A DNA stretch of 64,000 nt from contig NZ_JAAVTK010000004.1 in NCBI RefSeq assembly GCF_012275535.1, forward strand, positions 62,001-126,000, given 5' to 3'. Source of the DNA: Hymenobacter artigasi (GTDB taxonomy: Bacteria; Bacteroidota; Bacteroidia; Cytophagales; Hymenobacteraceae). A model generated the notes under the pieces. That model searched no databases, was not told the origin of the DNA, and saw nothing but the letters and a program-made list of their open reading frames with translations. A program made the position numbers and the translations under genes. Below are positions 37,223 to 45,843 of this stretch, in pieces. Numbering within the stretch: position 1 is the first letter of the stretch; each line of letters begins with the position of its first letter.

Positions 37223-37289
37223 TATCTGCTGCCCCAAAGCCGCTGCCGAAGCGGGCCGTGTCGCCCAGCAGGCCCAACGCACTGGCCGC

Positions 37290-37475
37290 TCAGGCTTCGT
37301 CGCCCGCTAAGCCGGCCTGCAGCGCATTCTTGATAAACTGCTTTTCGTAGTGCCGGTTGCGGCGGCTTTTCTTGGCTTCGGCGCGCTTGCCCAGCCGCTT
37401 ATCCACGACAATCTCGCTCAACTGGTTCAGGTCGGCGAGCTGCTTAATATCGTTGGGGGAGTTGCACCGGGCCAT
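37290..37475 (-). CDS. small basic hypothetical protein
   Basis: 61 residues from the ATG at 37475 (a TTG precedes it). The sequence is helical and basic: SPNDIKQLADLNQLSEIVVD, then KRLGKRAEAKKSRRNRHYEKQ and a short acidic end. The composition fits a nucleic-acid-binding or coiled-coil peptide, but no family is recognised. Its upstream region is occupied by the 12-bp tandem array, so its normal promoter may have been displaced. Confidence 0.5.
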   Translation of the reverse strand: MARCNSPNDIKQLADLNQLSEIVVDKRLGKRAEAKKSRRNRHYEKQFIKNALQAGLAGDEA

Positions 37476-37530
37476 CAAGCAGTGGGAAGAGTTTCAGGGT
37501 GCAAACCGGAGGCAGGTGCGAAAGTTGCGC

Positions 37531-37698
37531 CGCTACCCCAGCCGCTACCCCAGCCGCTACCCCAGCCGCTGCCCCAGCCGCTACCCCAGCCGCTGCCCCA
37601 GCCGCTGCCCCAGCCGCTGCCCCAGCCGCTGCCCCAGCCGCTACCCCAGCCGCTACCCCAGCCGCTACCCCAGCCGCTACCCCAGCCGCTGCCGAAGC
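37531..37698. repeat. 12-bp minisatellite (CGCTACCCCAGC / CGCTGCCCCAGC, 14 units)
   Basis: Thirteen units differ only at one A/G position (A units 1-3, 5, 10-13; G units 4, 6-9), and a fourteenth has three changes. All three plus frames are open through the array (repeating RYPS, PQPL or TPAA). No protein with a proper start spans it. The gap 37476-37829 holds nothing else recognisable. Confidence 0.92.
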
Positions 37699-37829
37699 GG
37701 GCCGCGTCGCGCCGCCGCGCCCGGCGGGCCCGGCGGGCCCGGCGGGCCCGCGTGGGCGGGGCCCCTTTACGCACCACACCCCGCCCTCCCAAGGTGGGGA
37801 AGGCAGGGTGTTTGGGGAAGGAAATCTTG

Positions 37830-38828
37830 TTATAATGGTGGGCGACTACCTCTGCGTGCTCCAGGAGCTAATGCTTCGGGTGGAGTTGGAAGCGAGATGG
37901 AATTGAATACACTGCGCTCTTGCCTAGCTGTTAGTCGATTGCTAACACACTCATTATAACGATAAACCCAATTCGCGATAACTCTACCAAATATCTTTAA
38001 GTGAGTAGATAAATCCGATGGTAAACTACTTACATTTTTACTGATGATGAATAATACTCCTAAACCATCATTTTCATTGCAAGCAACAGGCATATTTGAA
38101 CAAATTATCGAGAATGATTCTCCGTTAGTCTCATAATTCTTAAAGACAAACTGTTGGTTGTTGAATGATTGTCTAATGGCTGTTTGGATTTCTAGTGCCT
38201 CTCCATTTACACCAGTAATATTGAATAGTTCTTTAGGCAAGCAGTGCCGTTTATCAAGTTTGTCGTCAATAGTAATCAAGCCGCTTTCCCAATGGTTAGG
38301 GGTGTCCATTGAACTGTAGCCATTCAGATACAATCCAATAGTAAATTTGGTGTTGATAGTGTTTAGTAGAAAGAACGTATTGTCTATTACTGGTTCTATA
38401 AGCTCGCGTACACCTTTTGAAATTCCTCCATCACAAAGATGGGTATCATCGCCAATATTTAAAGAGCAAGTTTGGCCATTAAGACGTTGCATCGTCTGCA
38501 CGAGAAAATCATTAATAGTGTTTTTTCTCTCCGCTTCACTTCTCAATTCTTGAAGTTCTCGCTCCGATTTCAGCTCGTTAGTTATTGAACCAGGATAGTT
38601 AGCTGTGTAAGCGGTTTTAAAAAATAATATCAATAAGTAGGTGATTCCTAGAAATATTACAGCGTAAAGCGAGAGTCTATTGAGTGTTTCATTCTCAGTG
38701 CTTAGATTATTTGACACTATGCCAATAAGTGTAACAATGATTCCCTCAAATATGGCCGCGCCAATAACTGCTCGGTTGATGGTTTCCCCAAATGATTCAA
38801 GCCTTTTGATGATGCCATTAAATTCCAT
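37830..38828 (-). CDS. predicted membrane protein with GAF-like cytoplasmic domain
   Basis: 332 residues, strongly AT-rich from about 37916 to 38828, unlike its neighbours. Two hydrophobic segments lie near residues 20-40 (AVIGAAIFEGIIVTLIGIV) and 53-72 (LSLYAVIFLGITYLLILFF). A helix with coiled-coil character follows (ELKSERELQELRSEAERK). Residues about 125-300 have the strand order of a GAF domain, with LGVLFIISKNVSSLP near its end. The last 20 residues are GC-rich and low complexity, suggesting the original 3' end was replaced and the frame reads on to a new stop. GAF-like is a judgement by pattern; the ligand is unknown. Confidence 0.6.
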   Translation of the reverse strand: MEFNGIIKRLESFGETINRAVIGAAIFEGIIVTLIGIVSNNLSTENETLNRLSLYAVIFLGITYLLILFFKTAYTANYPGSITNELKSERELQELRSEAERKNTINDFLVQTMQRLNGQTCSLNIGDDTHLCDGGISKGVRELIEPVIDNTFFLLNTINTKFTIGLYLNGYSSMDTPNHWESGLITIDDKLDKRHCLPKELFNITGVNGEALEIQTAIRQSFNNQQFVFKNYETNGESFSIICSNMPVACNENDGLGVLFIISKNVSSLPSDLSTHLKIFGRVIANWVYRYNECVSNRLTARQERSVFNSISLPTPPEALAPGARRGSRPPL

Positions 38829-38850
38829 ATATCTACTATTTTTTCCGGGT

Positions 38851-38891
38851 AAAAGAAAGGGAACTGCCTTGACGAGGTAGCCCCCTTTCTT
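38851..38891 (-). terminator. Rho-independent terminator for icmF
   Basis: On the minus strand AAGAAAGGG...CCCTTTCTT forms a stem with an inner ACCT/AGG part, followed by TTTT. It lies 22 bases after the icmF stop and immediately before the start of the AT-rich gene. Confidence 0.75.
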
Positions 38892-38912
38892 GATTTGTAT
38901 CTAAGAGCCCCG

Positions 38913-41900
38913 CTACATATTCCGCCGGTACTGCCCGCCGACCTCAAACAGCGCATTGGTAATCTGCCCCAGCGAGCAGTATTTCACCGTTTCCATCAGC
39001 TCGGCGAAGAGGTTGCCGTTGGCAACGGCTATTTGCTGGAGCTGCTGGAGACGCGCCGGGGCCTGGTCGGCGTTGCGCTGGTGCAGCAGCTGGAGCATGT
39101 CGATTTGGTACTGCTTTTCCTCCTCCGTGGCGCGGATGACTTCGGCCGGCACCACCGTGGGCGAGCCCTTCGACGAGAGGAAGGTGTTCACCCCGATGAT
39201 GGGGTACTCGCCCGTGTGCTTCAGCATCTCGTAGTGCATGCTTTCCTCCTGGATTTTGCCGCGCTGGTACATGGTTTCCATGGCCCCGAGCACGCCGCCG
39301 CGCTCCGTGATGCGGTCAAATTCGAGCAGCACCGCCTCTTCCACCAGCTCGGTCAGCTCCTCGATGATGAAGGAGCCTTGCAGCGGGTTTTCGTTTTTGG
39401 CCAGCCCCAGCTCGCGGTTGATGATGAGCTGAATGGCCATGGCCCGGCGCACCGATTCCTCGGTGGGCGTGGTGATGGCCTCGTCGTAGGCGTTGGTGTG
39501 CAGCGAGTTGCAGTTGTCGTAGATGGCGTACAGCGCCTGCAGCGTGGTGCGGATGTCGTTGAAGTCGATTTCCTGGGCGTGCAGGCTGCGGCCCGAAGTC
39601 TGGATATGGTACTTCAGCATCTGGCTGCGGGCGTCGGCGCCGTACTTCAGCTTCATGGCCTTGGCCCAGATGCGGCGCGCCACCCGCCCAATCACGGCGT
39701 ACTCCGGGTCGATGCCGTTGGAGAAGAAGAAGCTCAGGTTGGGCGCGAAGTCGTTCACGCTCATGCCCCGGCTCACGTAATATTCTACGAACGTGAAGCC
39801 GTTGCTCAGCGTCAGCGCCAGCTGCGTAATGGGGTTGGCCCCGGCCTCGGCAATGTGGTAGCCCGAAATGGACACGGAATAGAAATTCCGCACCTTCTCC
39901 GTGATGAAGTATTGCTGCACGTCGCCCATGAGGCGCAGCGCGAATTCGGTGCTGAAAATGCAGGTGTTCTGGGCCTGGTCTTCCTTCAGAATGTCGGCCT
40001 GCACGGTGCCGCGCACCTGCGTCAGGGTGCGGGCTTTGATGGTGGCGTACACATCGGCGGGCAGCACCTGGTCGCCGGTCACGCCGAGCAGGCGCAGGCC
40101 CAGGCCGTTGTTGCCGGCCGGCAATTCGCCCTGGTAGCGGGGGCGGGCCTGGCCCAGCGCCGCGTAAATCGCGTCGATTTTAGCGTCCGTTTCGGCTTCC
40201 AGGCCGTTTTCCTGAATGTAGAACTCGCACTGCTGGTCGATGGCCGCGTTCATGAAAAACGCCGCCAGCGTGGCCGCCGGGCCGTTGATGGTCATCGAAA
40301 CCGACGTGCTGGGGTTGGCCAGGTTGAAGCCCGAGTAGAGCTTCTTGGCATCGTCGAGGCAGGCGATGCTCACGCCCGCGTTGCCAATCTTGCCATAGAT
40401 GTCGGGCCGGTGGTCGGGGTCCTCGCCGTACAGCGTCACCGAGTCGAAGGCCGTGCTCAGGCGCTTGGCCGGCAGGCCCATGCTCACGTAGTGGAAGCGG
40501 CGGTTGGTGCGCTCCGGTCCGCCCTCGCCGGCAAACATGCGGGTGGGGTCTTCGCCTTCGCGCTTGAAGGGGAACACGCCGGCCGTGTAGGGAAATTCGC
40601 CGGGGAAGTTCTCCTGCATGGCCCAGCGCAGCCGGTCGCCCCAGCCGGTGTAGCGCGGCACCGATACCTTCGGAATCATATTGCCCGACAAGGATTTGGT
40701 GTGCGTCTGCACCCGAATTTCCTTGCCCCGCACCGAGTACACGTACTCCGGGTCGCGGTAGTTCTGCAGGGTGCTTTCCCAGTTTTCCAGAATGGCCTGG
40801 CTGTCGGCATCGAGGCGGCGGAGCTGGGTTTGCTTGTTCTTGCTGAACTCCTCCACGGTGCCGGCCGGGCTGGCTTTGTCGGCGCCGTAGTGCTCTTCCA
40901 GCTTGGCAAACGCGCCGGCTACTTCCGCAATGTTGGCCTGCTCGCGCACGCGCTGGTCGTAGGCTCGGTTGCTCTCAGCAATCTCCGAGAGGTAGCGCGT
41001 GCGGTGCGGCGGGATGATGTAAATCTTCTCCGAATCTGAGGTGCTGGTTTCCAGGTGCGAGGCGAAAATGGCCCCAGTTTTGGTTTCCAGCATCTTCAGC
41101 ACCGCCCGGTACAGGCGGTTCATGCCCGGGTCGTTGAACTGCGAGGCAATGGTGCCGAACACCGGCATCTGGTCGGTAGGGGTGTCCCACAGGCCGTGGT
41201 TGCGCTGGTACTGCTTGCGCACGTCGCGCAGCGCGTCCAGCGCCCCGCGCTTGTCGAACTTATTGAGCGCAATCACATCGGCGAAATCGAGCATGTCGAT
41301 TTTCTCCAGCTGCGTGGCCGCGCCGTACTCGGGCGTCATCACGTACAGGCTGGCGTCGGAGTGTTCGATGATTTCGGTGTCGGACTGGCCGATGCCGGAA
41401 GTTTCGAGGATAATAAGGTCGTAGTTGGCGGCTTTCACCACGTCCACCGCATCCTGCACGTACTTGCTGAGGGCCAGGTTGCTCTGGCGCGTGGCCAGGC
41501 TGCGCATGTACACCCGCGGCGAGTTGATGGCATTCATCCGAATGCGGTCGCCGAGCAGCGCGCCGCCGGTCTTGCGCTTGCTGGGGTCCACGGAGATAAT
41601 GGCGATGGTCTTGTCCGGGAAGTCCATCAGGAAGCGCCGTACCAGCTCATCTACCAGCGACGACTTGCCCGCGCCGCCCGTGCCGGTGATACCGAGAATT
41701 GGTGCCTGGTGCCTGGTGCTTAGTGCCTGGTTCTGACTTTTCTCTTCCAACTGAAAATCGGAAACCAACTGCGACTTTACCCGCTCAAACTCCTCGGGGA
41801 AGTTCTCGGCCGCCGAAATCAGACGGCCAATGCTGCGGGCGTCTTTCTCTTTAACGTGGCCCGCCTCGCCGTTTAGATTCTGGCCAGTGGGAAAGTCGGC

Positions 41901-42332
41901 CTTTTCCAGCAGGTCGTTAATCATGCCCTGCAGACCCATGGCGCGGCCATCATCGGGCGAGTAGATGCGGGTGATGCCGTAGCCCTGCAAGTCCGCGATT
42001 TCCGTGGGCAGAATCACGCCGCCGCCGCCGCCGAAGATTTTGATGTGGCCCGCACCGCGCTCCTTCAGCAGGTCAAAAATGTACTTGAAATACTCGTTGT
42101 GCCCGCCCTGGTAGCTGGTGATGGCAATGGCCTGGGCATCTTCCTGAATGGCGCAATCCACGATTTCCTGCGCCGAGCGGTTGTGCCCGAGGTGGATTAC
42201 CTCCGCGCCGCTGCTCTGAATGATGCGGCGCATGATGTTGATAGCGGCGTCGTGGCCGTCGAACAAAGCGGCGGCGGTGACGATGCGAACGTGGTTCTTC
42301 GGTTTATAAGGCGCGGTGGGAGCGGGGTGCAT
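38913..42332 (-). CDS. icmF: fused isobutyryl-CoA mutase IcmF
   Basis: 1139 residues. The enzyme interconverts isobutyryl-CoA and n-butyryl-CoA with adenosylcobalamin. Domain order is that of IcmF, not of plain methylmalonyl-CoA mutase. The B12-binding domain comes first ([20 protein letters not shown]; residues 15-150). The MeaI-type GTPase chaperone follows (Walker [13 protein letters not shown] near 214, [17 protein letters not shown] near 330). The mutase barrel is last (about 560-1120), with [20 protein letters not shown]. The B12 motif reads DGHDAA where DGHDRG is usual. A TACCTTCG octamer lies 52 bases upstream and a terminator follows. Confidence 0.95.
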   Translation of the reverse strand: MHPAPTAPYKPKNHVRIVTAAALFDGHDAAINIMRRIIQSSGAEVIHLGHNRSAQEIVDCAIQEDAQAIAITSYQGGHNEYFKYIFDLLKERGAGHIKIFGGGGGVILPTEIADLQGYGITRIYSPDDGRAMGLQGMINDLLEKADFPTGQNLNGEAGHVKEKDARSIGRLISAAENFPEEFERVKSQLVSDFQLEEKSQNQALSTRHQAPILGITGTGGAGKSSLVDELVRRFLMDFPDKTIAIISVDPSKRKTGGALLGDRIRMNAINSPRVYMRSLATRQSNLALSKYVQDAVDVVKAANYDLIILETSGIGQSDTEIIEHSDASLYVMTPEYGAATQLEKIDMLDFADVIALNKFDKRGALDALRDVRKQYQRNHGLWDTPTDQMPVFGTIASQFNDPGMNRLYRAVLKMLETKTGAIFASHLETSTSDSEKIYIIPPHRTRYLSEIAESNRAYDQRVREQANIAEVAGAFAKLEEHYGADKASPAGTVEEFSKNKQTQLRRLDADSQAILENWESTLQNYRDPEYVYSVRGKEIRVQTHTKSLSGNMIPKVSVPRYTGWGDRLRWAMQENFPGEFPYTAGVFPFKREGEDPTRMFAGEGGPERTNRRFHYVSMGLPAKRLSTAFDSVTLYGEDPDHRPDIYGKIGNAGVSIACLDDAKKLYSGFNLANPSTSVSMTINGPAATLAAFFMNAAIDQQCEFYIQENGLEAETDAKIDAIYAALGQARPRYQGELPAGNNGLGLRLLGVTGDQVLPADVYATIKARTLTQVRGTVQADILKEDQAQNTCIFSTEFALRLMGDVQQYFITEKVRNFYSVSISGYHIAEAGANPITQLALTLSNGFTFVEYYVSRGMSVNDFAPNLSFFFSNGIDPEYAVIGRVARRIWAKAMKLKYGADARSQMLKYHIQTSGRSLHAQEIDFNDIRTTLQALYAIYDNCNSLHTNAYDEAITTPTEESVRRAMAIQLIINRELGLAKNENPLQGSFIIEELTELVEEAVLLEFDRITERGGVLGAMETMYQRGKIQEESMHYEMLKHTGEYPIIGVNTFLSSKGSPTVVPAEVIRATEEEKQYQIDMLQLLHQRNADQAPARLQQLQQIAVANGNLFAELMETVKYCSLGQITNALFEVGGQYRRNM

Positions 42333-42383
42333 ATAAAGTAGGGCGGGCTTCAGCCCGCCGTTAGAAAGCGTGAAAAACGTGCA

Positions 42384-42391
42384 CGAAGGTA
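42384..42391 (-). promoter_or_regulatory. TACCTTCG octamer upstream of icmF
   Basis: The minus strand reads TACCTTCGTGCAC, 52 bases before the start. The same 13 bases occur upstream of the 1842 lipoprotein gene. Confidence 0.35.
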
Positions 42392-42450
42392 CGGAAAACG
42401 TCCCGGCGGGGTCGGGCGGGGCAAGTCTGATAGAATAGCGTGAAACGCCA

Positions 42451-42485
42451 AACAGCCGGGCCGCCTCGCTGGCAGCCCGGCTGTT
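42451..42485. terminator. possible terminator hairpin after fdhA
   Basis: AACAGCCGGGC and GCCCGGCTGTT form a perfect 11-bp stem with a 13-base loop. No T run follows on the minus strand, so efficiency is doubtful. Confidence 0.5.
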
Positions 42486-42505
42486 ACTTCGGCTTCAGCC
42501 GATGC

Positions 42506-43738
42506 CTAAGCGGTGGCGGTTTCTTTCTTGGCGGTGGCCTTCTTCACGTCCGGAATCATATTGTGGGGGTTAATCACAAATTTCCGGGCCACGCCTTTAT
42601 CAAATTCGGCGTAGCCTTTTGGCGCGTCGTCAAGGCTGATAATCTCCACGTTCACGGCTTTGGCAATCTGTACTTTATCGTACAAAATGGCCTGCATGAG
42701 CTGGCGGTTATAGCTCATCACGGGCGTTTGGCCGGTGTGGAAGGAATGGCTCTTGGCCCAGCCCAGGCCGAAGCGGATGGACAGGTTGCCGCTTCGAGCG
42801 GCCTGGTCCGCCGCGCCGGGGTCGTCGGTCACGTACAGGCCGGGAATGCCGATGGAGCCACCCGCCCGGGTAATTTCCATGAGGGAGTTGAGCACGGCGG
42901 CGGGCACTTCGGTCTTGGCCTGGGCCCCGTGGCCGCTGGCCTCGAAACCCACGCAGTCGATGGCGCAGTCAATTTCCGGTACGCCCAGAATCTGGGCAAT
43001 CTGGTCGGCCAGGCTGGCGTCCTCGTTCAGGTCCACTGTTTCGCAGCCGAAGGAGCGGGCGTGCGCTAGGCGGGCCTTGTTCATGTCGCCCACAATCACC
43101 ACGGCCGCGCCCAGCAGCTGCGCCGATGCGGCGGCCGCCAGGCCCACTGGCCCGGCCCCGGCCACGTACACCGTGGTGCCCGGCCCCACGCCCGCCTTCA
43201 CGGCCCCGTGGAAACCGGTGGGGAAAATGTCGCTCAGCATGGTCAAATCGCGGATTTTCTCCATGGCCTGTTCCTTGTTGGGGAACTTCAGCAGGTTGAA
43301 ATCGGCGTAGGGCACCATCACGTACTCGGCTTGGCCGCCTACCCAGCCGCCCATGTCCACGTAGCCGTAGGCGCCACCGGCGCGGCCTTCGTTCACGGTC
43401 AGGCAAATGCCGGTTTTCATCTCCTTGCAGGTGCGGCAGCGGCCACAGGCCACGTTAAACGGCACCGACACGAGGTCGCCTTTTTTCAGGAACTCCACGT
43501 CCTCACCGGCCTCCACTACCTCGCCCGTGATTTCGTGGCCCAGCACCAAGCCGGCGGGGGCCGTGGTCCGGCCGCGCACCATGTGCTGGTCGGAGCCGCA
43601 AATGTTGGTTGAAACTACTTTCAGAATTACTCCGTGAGTGATTTTCTTGCCCTTGGGGTTCTTTAGCTCGGGAAAATCAATGCTCTGGACCTCGACCTTG
43701 CCGGGACCCAGGTAAACAACGCCTCTGTTGCTAGCCAT
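42506..43738 (-). CDS. fdhA: glutathione-independent formaldehyde dehydrogenase (zinc ADH family)
   Basis: 410 residues from the ATG at 43738. It opens with NRGVVYLGPGKVEVQ and has the catalytic-zinc Cys in TNICGSDQH and His in LGHEITG. The four structural-zinc cysteines are in CGRCRTCKEMKTGIC. The Rossmann motif is VAGAGPVGLAAAASA. The long insert DMGGWVGGQAEYVMVPYADFN and DCVGFEASGHG are typical of the Pseudomonas-type enzyme, which oxidises formaldehyde (or dismutates aldehydes) with bound NAD+. The C-terminus adds a Lys/Ala tail (VKKATAKKETATA). A terminator separates it from the upstream GlcG-type gene. Confidence 0.9.
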   Translation of the reverse strand: MASNRGVVYLGPGKVEVQSIDFPELKNPKGKKITHGVILKVVSTNICGSDQHMVRGRTTAPAGLVLGHEITGEVVEAGEDVEFLKKGDLVSVPFNVACGRCRTCKEMKTGICLTVNEGRAGGAYGYVDMGGWVGGQAEYVMVPYADFNLLKFPNKEQAMEKIRDLTMLSDIFPTGFHGAVKAGVGPGTTVYVAGAGPVGLAAAASAQLLGAAVVIVGDMNKARLAHARSFGCETVDLNEDASLADQIAQILGVPEIDCAIDCVGFEASGHGAQAKTEVPAAVLNSLMEITRAGGSIGIPGLYVTDDPGAADQAARSGNLSIRFGLGWAKSHSFHTGQTPVMSYNRQLMQAILYDKVQIAKAVNVEIISLDDAPKGYAEFDKGVARKFVINPHNMIPDVKKATAKKETATA

Positions 43739-43769
43739 GATGCTGGGGATTAATGAAATAAACGGAAAA

Positions 43770-43808
43770 AGAAAAACGCCATGCCTGGCAAGCCGAAGCA
43801 TGGCGTTT
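43770..43808 (-). terminator. Rho-independent terminator between glcG-like gene and fdhA
   Basis: On the minus strand AAACGCCATGC pairs with GCATGGCGTTT and is followed by TTTTCTTTTT. It ends the glcG-like transcript or attenuates read-through into fdhA. Confidence 0.8.
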
Positions 43809-43829
43809 GGGTCGGCGGGGTTGCGCGTC

Positions 43830-44240
43830 CTACCGCTTGCCTTCGATGGCCAGCTGGCCGGCCTCGGCTACGGCGTGGTCGTCCTCCACGGTGCTGCCCG
43901 ATACGCCAATGGCTCCCATCACCAGGCCGCCATCGCCCTTGATGGGGATGCCGCCGGGAAAGCTGATGAGGCCGCCGTTGGAATGCTCGATGCCGAAGAG
44001 CGGCCCGCCCGGCTGCGACAGCCCCCCAATGGCCCCGGTGGGCATGTCAAAGAAGCGCGCCGTTTTGGCTTTCTTAATGGAAATGTCGAGCGAACCCAGC
44101 CAGGCATCGTCCATACGGATGAATGCCACGAGGTTGGCACCGGCATCGACCACCGCAATGTTCATTTTAACGCCCATTTCGAGGGCTTTTTCGTGGGCGG
44201 CTTGCACGGCCGTTTGGGCTTGTTTCAGGGTGATTCCCAT
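43830..44240 (-). CDS. GlcG/HbpS family protein
   Basis: 136 residues from the ATG at 44240; the frame is open to 44501 but the family begins at [18 protein letters not shown]. The core shows [52 protein letters not shown] and the final DDHAVAEAG. The family includes the haem-binding HbpS and GlcG of glycolate loci; the fold is profilin-like and the real ligand varies. No signal peptide is seen. It ends before a terminator and fdhA. Confidence 0.87.
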   Translation of the reverse strand: MGITLKQAQTAVQAAHEKALEMGVKMNIAVVDAGANLVAFIRMDDAWLGSLDISIKKAKTARFFDMPTGAIGGLSQPGGPLFGIEHSNGGLISFPGGIPIKGDGGLVMGAIGVSGSTVEDDHAVAEAGQLAIEGKR

Positions 44241-44446
44241 AAGTGTGTTGGTGAGTTGGGGTGAAAGCTGGTTTTGAAAAATAAAATCCTTCCAACTCTT
44301 AAGCGGATTCTGGCCCATTTGGTTAGCCCCAATGTGGTGATTGCGACCATACCGGACCATTTTGCGAGAATAATACAGGGCCGGAAAAATCCGGGGATAC
44401 CATCCTGGGCAACTCGATGCCGATTTCTGTACTGGTAGTCGGATAT

Positions 44447-44477
44447 AAAAAAAGCCCCGGCAGGCCGGGGCTTTTGC
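44447..44477 (-). terminator. Rho-independent terminator
   Basis: On the minus strand AAAAGCCCCGGCC pairs with the GCCGGGGCTTTT arm and is followed by a T run (TTTTTTTATA). It lies 17 bases after the stop at 44494. Confidence 0.88.
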
Positions 44478-44493
44478 AGTCGTTTCGGGCATC

Positions 44494-45342
44494 TCAGCCA
44501 AAAACCAGCGGCGGGCTCAGGGCCAGGCGCCAGACCAGGGCCACGACAATGGCCGCTGCCACCAGGCCCCAGCCCACGCGTGTGGCCTGGGGGCGCTTCA
44601 CGGTTTCGGAAAATACCTCGTTGAGGCAGCCCAGGGCCAGCGGGGTCACCAGCAGGCCCATCAGGGCCAGGTGCAGGGTTTCCTGTACGGTGAGGTAGGG
44701 CACTTTGGCCAGGGCAATGAAGATTCCTCCGGCCACCCAGGGCACGATGAGCGTGCTCACCACCATGAGCCGGCGGTTGGCGAAGCGCATCACCGTGTGC
44801 GAGTCGTGGGCCTGCAGGAAGGCAATGGCCCCGAAATAGCCCAGGCCCAGCTGCACCAGTCCGGCCAGCAGCGCCAGCAGTACGTTCATCACATTGCCCA
44901 GGCGCAGGAGCCAGTCGGGCACGTACCAGAAGCCCGATTGCGTGAACGTATCGGCCAGCAAAGCCCCGAATACGGCGTTGCAGGCGTGGAAAGCCACCCA
45001 CAGCAGCAGCAGCTTAAACTGCCCCCGCCGCGCCCGTGCGCCCTGCCAGTACCAGCGAAACGCCACCAGCCCCAGCACAAGGCACACCACCGGCCCGCTG
45101 CCATACACCCCAACGATGGCCGTGCGCCACCACTCATTATCGGCCAGGGTGTAGCGCACGTCGCTGGGGTCCCAGATTCCGCGCAACTGGAAGTGGTGCG
45201 ACACGGCCACCTTCACCGCCTGATGCAGGCCCCACACCAGATAATAGGCCAGCACATACAGCGCCGTGCCGTTGGCGGCCACGATGTAAAACTTGCGAGG
45301 GTCGGTTTTGAGGGAAGTAGTAGTAGCAGTTTCCGGGTGCAT
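44494..45342 (-). CDS. hypothetical multi-pass membrane protein
   Basis: 282 residues from the ATG at 45342, which is supported by an exact TAnnTTTG element 39 bases upstream. Seven or eight hydrophobic helices are visible, for example [22 protein letters not shown] (split at about 22-42), [35 protein letters not shown] and [18 protein letters not shown]. Short polar loops hold [17 protein letters not shown]. It somewhat resembles uncharacterised Bacteroidota membrane proteins with a zinc-protease-like layout, but no HExxH is present. Function unknown. Confidence 0.7.
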   Translation of the reverse strand: MHPETATTTSLKTDPRKFYIVAANGTALYVLAYYLVWGLHQAVKVAVSHHFQLRGIWDPSDVRYTLADNEWWRTAIVGVYGSGPVVCLVLGLVAFRWYWQGARARRGQFKLLLLWVAFHACNAVFGALLADTFTQSGFWYVPDWLLRLGNVMNVLLALLAGLVQLGLGYFGAIAFLQAHDSHTVMRFANRRLMVVSTLIVPWVAGGIFIALAKVPYLTVQETLHLALMGLLVTPLALGCLNEVFSETVKRPQATRVGWGLVAAAIVVALVWRLALSPPLVFG

Positions 45343-45380
45343 AGGCAGCTTTACTGAAGCGGGCAAAATCGGGGAATCAG

Positions 45381-45388
45381 CAAAACTA
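45381..45388 (-). promoter_or_regulatory. promoter -7 element for the 44494-45342 gene
   Basis: The minus strand reads TAGTTTTG, an exact TAnnTTTG match, 38 bases before the ATG. Confidence 0.5.
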
Positions 45389-45616
45389 AGCTGCTGGGCT
45401 GCAATTGCGCAGCCGCATTTCGCTGCCCGGCTAAATAAGGCCCGGCCAGGACCGAAAAAGCCACTTGTAGCCCGTCGCGGGCATCGGGCAGTAATAACCA
45501 AAGTCATGGCAATATATGATAGTTGTCACGGCATTGAAGGGGGCGCCGGGTGCATCTTGCAATAGTCAGAAAACCTCCGGGTAATTCTGTTTCGTTGGCC
45601 TTTAACTCACCCTGTC

Positions 45617-45709
45617 ATGGTTACGCCCTCGCTGTTGTTTTCCCTGCTACTGGTATTTGGCCTGCTGGCCATTGGCCTGCGCCGTGGTACCCCGGCCCGC
45701 GCCTACTAA
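45617..45709 (+). CDS. 30-residue single-span membrane peptide
   Basis: ATG at 45617, TAA ends at 45709. The peptide is one hydrophobic helix (MVTPSLLFSLLLVFGLLAIG) and a short basic end (LRRGTPARAY), the pattern of small bacterial membrane proteins. It sits 134 bases before the BON-domain gene on the same strand. No family recognised, and no promoter match was found. Confidence 0.45.
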   Translation: MVTPSLLFSLLLVFGLLAIGLRRGTPARAY

Positions 45710-45843
45710 GATGCCTATGCAAACAGGCATTTGATGCGGACAGGCAGCCGGCGAAAATGCCGGCTGCCTGTCCGCTTGCCTCCCCAGATAGCCGCTAAGC
45801 CGTTCGGTTCGTTCGGCCTTCCCATCCTTTTTGCTTTTTTGCC

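Noticed and set aside
37531..37698. Repeated units as a possible CRISPR array
   Set aside because: Units are 12 bp and directly adjacent, with no spacers and no cas genes.
37357..37959. 200-codon frame with RYPS repeats as a repeat protein
   Set aside because: The repeat array is open in every forward frame, and no start codon with host-like sequence leads into it.
38895..41039. 714-codon plus-strand open frame opposite icmF
   Set aside because: It is antisense to a clear gene; its His/Val/Gly-rich composition is the usual shadow of GC-rich codons.
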